Assembly (NCBI GenBank): GCA_021401465.1
Contig: JADDMT010000015.1
Location: 248,001 to 312,000 of the forward strand
DNA length: 64,000 nt
Reading direction: 5' to 3'
DNA from: Teratosphaeria epicoccoides
Taxonomy: Eukaryota; Ascomycota; Dothideomycetes; Mycosphaerellales; Teratosphaeriaceae
Made by a program: the position numbers and the translations under genes. The notes beneath the pieces were generated by a model. That model saw nothing but the letters and a program-made list of their open reading frames with translations. It had not been told where the DNA came from and did not search any database. How positions within the stretch are numbered: position 1 is the first letter of the stretch; each line of letters starts with the position of its first letter. Below are positions 62,014-64,000 of this stretch, piece after piece.

Positions 62014-64000
62014 ATGACCGACGACAAGCTTCATCACTCATTCCTGACCTCCAACTTCAAAGTCTTCTTACCTGAAGTGGACGAGCTCCGCCTGCCGCAG
62101 GACCAGTTCGATGCCTACGTGAAGAGTCTAGTGGCCCCTGTCGCGCCCACCACGCTCCCGGTTCGCACCAAACCTGCCAGCGCCAACTCTGCAAGACGTC
62201 CGCTCGAGTCACCCAAGAAGGATGTGCTCTCCAGGAAAGCGTCTGCGCCGGCACAGCTCGACGGTCTTGCTACATCACGCTTCGTGGACGGCCTGCTGAC
62301 CGACAAAGCGGCCGTTCCTTCCTTTGACGAGCACGACGGCAAGATGCTCACCGAGAATGGCGACGTAACATTCAGAACTTCTGGTGCGGCCTTGGTAGAT
62401 CTCTTCTATGAGCTGATGGACGGCATCTCGGCGGCTCGCCTCACGCGCAAACTGGATGCGGCCTGGGATGCGGACAACGGAGCTACCCTGAAGATCATCT
62501 GGAATGCTCGATCGATTCACCTTGGCAAGGGAAGCCGCCACACCTTCTACCGCGCAATTGGCTGGCTGGCACAGAAGCACCCACTGACCCTGATCGTCAA
62601 CCTCCCGTACCTGGTGCGGCCCATCATTCCGAAAAAGGTGCCAAAGACCGATGAAGAGGACGACATGACGTGCGACAGCAAGACCGAGGACTTGGACCAT
62701 GATTACGAGATTCTCGACAATTCTGAGCTGGACGGTCAGCCACCAGCAAAGAAGGTGAAGCTTGGTGACAGTCTGTCCGGATTTGACGTCACTTATGGCC
62801 TCGCCCACGGTTACTGGAAGGATTTGCTCAACATTCTCGCCTTGGCGGCTAATGGCGAACTCAAGCCGCGCGGGAACCCGCGTGCGGTGCTCAACGTAGA
62901 GAAGCCAGCCAAGCCATACAATCGTGACTGGACCAAAGGTAGGAAAAAGGGGACCCAAGACAGTCGCCACGAACGGGCTCGTGACTTATTTGAGCATGAC
63001 AAGTTCTACAGAGCTCTGCACCTCTCCGTCGCCCGACTGTTTGCAGATCAACTCAAGCTCGACAAGGCTCGTCTGGCATCTGGCGATAAGGCCGAGATGA
63101 GACTCATCACACTGACTGCCAAGTGGGCTCCGTCTCAGAAAGGGATGCACGACTCTCACACAATGATCGTCACCACCATTGCTGAGCTACTCTTCCCCTT
63201 CGATGAGGTCTGCCCTGCTGTCGAACCAGCGGACCGGGAGCTTTACCTCAAGCACGCACGTATCGCGTACCAGAGCAAGATTCTCTCTCCACTGCGCAAG
63301 CATATCGAAATCGTCGAGAGGCCCATCACCGCCAACAACTTCAGTGAGATCAAGTATGATAGGGTACCGTCGTGTGCGATGCAGCAATACACGGCGCTCT
63401 TCGTGAAAAAAGACCCGGAGGGCTTTGACAAGTACATTGAGAATGTCGCAGCTGGGACCGCCAGTATCTCTGGCGTGACACTCCTTCCTTCGACATTGGT
63501 GAGGTCTGTCAGCGAGGCTACCATTTTTCCTGAGCTCAACTCGCAACGAATCACGAAGGAGGGCGTTGTGAAAGCGAAAGTTGCTAATGGGCAATGGAAC
63601 ACACTGGTCCAGCGTACGAAGGACTCAGGCACCCTGCAGAGCTCGATCGCCGTCTGTGATGTCTCTGGCTCAATGCGATCTCCTGTTTTCCACGATGGCA
63701 CCGCCCCAATCGACTCTTCGATAGGGCTGTCTCTACTTCTGGCGGAGATCACTGCTCCACCCTTCGGAGGCGCCTTCATCACCTTTTCGGCAACCCCTCA
63801 GATCATGAAAGCTGGTGGTGTGGACGACAAACGTACATTCGATGAGAAGGTCAAGTATATCATGAGCAGCAACTTCAGCTTCAATACCGACTTTGAAGCC
63901 GTTTTCACTCGCTTGATTCTGCCGATGGCCGTCGAGCATAAGTTGAAGCCGGAGGAGATGGTCAAGAAGGTCTTTGTGTTCTCTGACATGCAGTTTGATG
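62014..64000 (+). CDS. DUF2828 / von Willebrand-like protein, truncated by window end
   Basis: An uninterrupted frame runs from the ATG at 62014 to the last base, giving at least 662 residues. The stop lies outside the window. After a short N-terminal segment, the DUF2828 block begins near residue 85 (ATSRFVDGLLTDKAAVPSF), followed by TENGDVTFRTSGAALVDLFYEL. It continues with RAIGWLAQKHPLTLIVNLPYL, YGLAHGYWKDLLNILALAANGEL and SEIKYDRVPSCAMQQYTALF. A von Willebrand A-like fold follows, with the metal-site motif CDVSGSM (Asp549, Ser551, Ser553) and a second strand VKKVFVFSDMQFD at the edge. An acidic insert with a PPAKKVKL stretch (a possible nuclear signal) sits around residue 245. Such proteins resemble the TROVE/Ro60 layout of helical repeats plus vWA, which suggests RNA binding, but the cellular role is not established. 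Confidence 0.92.
   Translation, partial: MTDDKLHHSFLTSNFKVFLPEVDELRLPQDQFDAYVKSLVAPVAPTTLPVRTKPASANSARRPLESPKKDVLSRKASAPAQLDGLATSRFVDGLLTDKAAVPSFDEHDGKMLTENGDVTFRTSGAALVDLFYELMDGISAARLTRKLDAAWDADNGATLKIIWNARSIHLGKGSRHTFYRAIGWLAQKHPLTLIVNLPYLVRPIIPKKVPKTDEEDDMTCDSKTEDLDHDYEILDNSELDGQPPAKKVKLGDSLSGFDVTYGLAHGYWKDLLNILALAANGELKPRGNPRAVLNVEKPAKPYNRDWTKGRKKGTQDSRHERARDLFEHDKFYRALHLSVARLFADQLKLDKARLASGDKAEMRLITLTAKWAPSQKGMHDSHTMIVTTIAELLFPFDEVCPAVEPADRELYLKHARIAYQSKILSPLRKHIEIVERPITANNFSEIKYDRVPSCAMQQYTALFVKKDPEGFDKYIENVAAGTASISGVTLLPSTLVRSVSEATIFPELNSQRITKEGVVKAKVANGQWNTLVQRTKDSGTLQSSIAVCDVSGSMRSPVFHDGTAPIDSSIGLSLLLAEITAPPFGGAFITFSATPQIMKAGGVDDKRTFDEKVKYIMSSNFSFNTDFEAVFTRLILPMAVEHKLKPEEMVKKVFVFSDMQFD

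Noticed and set aside
1..64000. Transposons, CRISPR arrays, plasmid or phage features
   Set aside because: No transposase, reverse transcriptase, integrase, long terminal repeats or spaced repeat arrays were seen on either strand.

Overview
This is a eukaryotic window from a filamentous ascomycete. The evidence is long, mostly single-exon genes, short introns (49-69 nt) with GT...AG ends and CTRAY-type branch points, and a typical fungal gene set (TORC1 Raptor/Kog1, TeaA/Kel1-like kelch protein, Dnf3 flippase, Mon1, Dop1, Zn2Cys6 regulator, GH18 chitinase, RecQ/Sgs1 helicase, a DUF2828 protein). Protein style and start motifs suggest Dothideomycetes; that placement is inference. There are no bacterial operons, insertion sequences, CRISPR arrays or rRNA genes, and I recognised no tRNA.

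Layout. 1-2008: G/C-rich low-complexity DNA. 2009-12729: Raptor (-) and the TeaA-like kelch gene (+), divergent across a microsatellite-rich 1 kb region. 12730-13809: polypurine/polypyrimidine spacer. 13810-21354: an unrecognised membrane-anchored coiled-coil protein (-) and a Dnf3-type P4-ATPase (-). 21355-25823: a spacer with a 19-bp tandem repeat, a coiled-coil gene (+) with a Gly-Glu-Ser minisatellite and no visible start, and a three-exon multi-pass membrane protein (-) resembling Pyr4/PaxB-type cyclases. 26651-37788: a tight conserved block with an ASPM-like CH/IQ protein (+), Mon1 (-) and Dop1 (+). Mon1 and Dop1 are divergent across 227 bp, and both leaders have upstream ORFs overlapping the main start. 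37789-55026: gene-poor accessory-looking DNA with aldose 1-epimerase (-), a Zn2Cys6 factor (-), an unrecognised protein (-), a GH18 chitinase (+) and a decayed PLP-dependent decarboxylase pseudogene (-). 55027-64000: RecQ helicase (+), an SDR oxidoreductase (-) and a DUF2828/von Willebrand-like protein (+) cut by the window edge.

The gene set mainly covers growth control (TORC1, cell-end polarity) and endomembrane traffic (Dnf3 flippase, Mon1 Rab7 exchange factor, Dop1), with spindle/genome maintenance (ASPM-like, RecQ). The best non-obvious result is the decarboxylase pseudogene at about 53378-54760. It is not visible as a single ORF but can be read across several frames, and it has lost its catalytic lysine. 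No complete novel multi-gene system is evident. Splice structures were derived by hand from reading-frame and splice-site agreement and have no transcript support.
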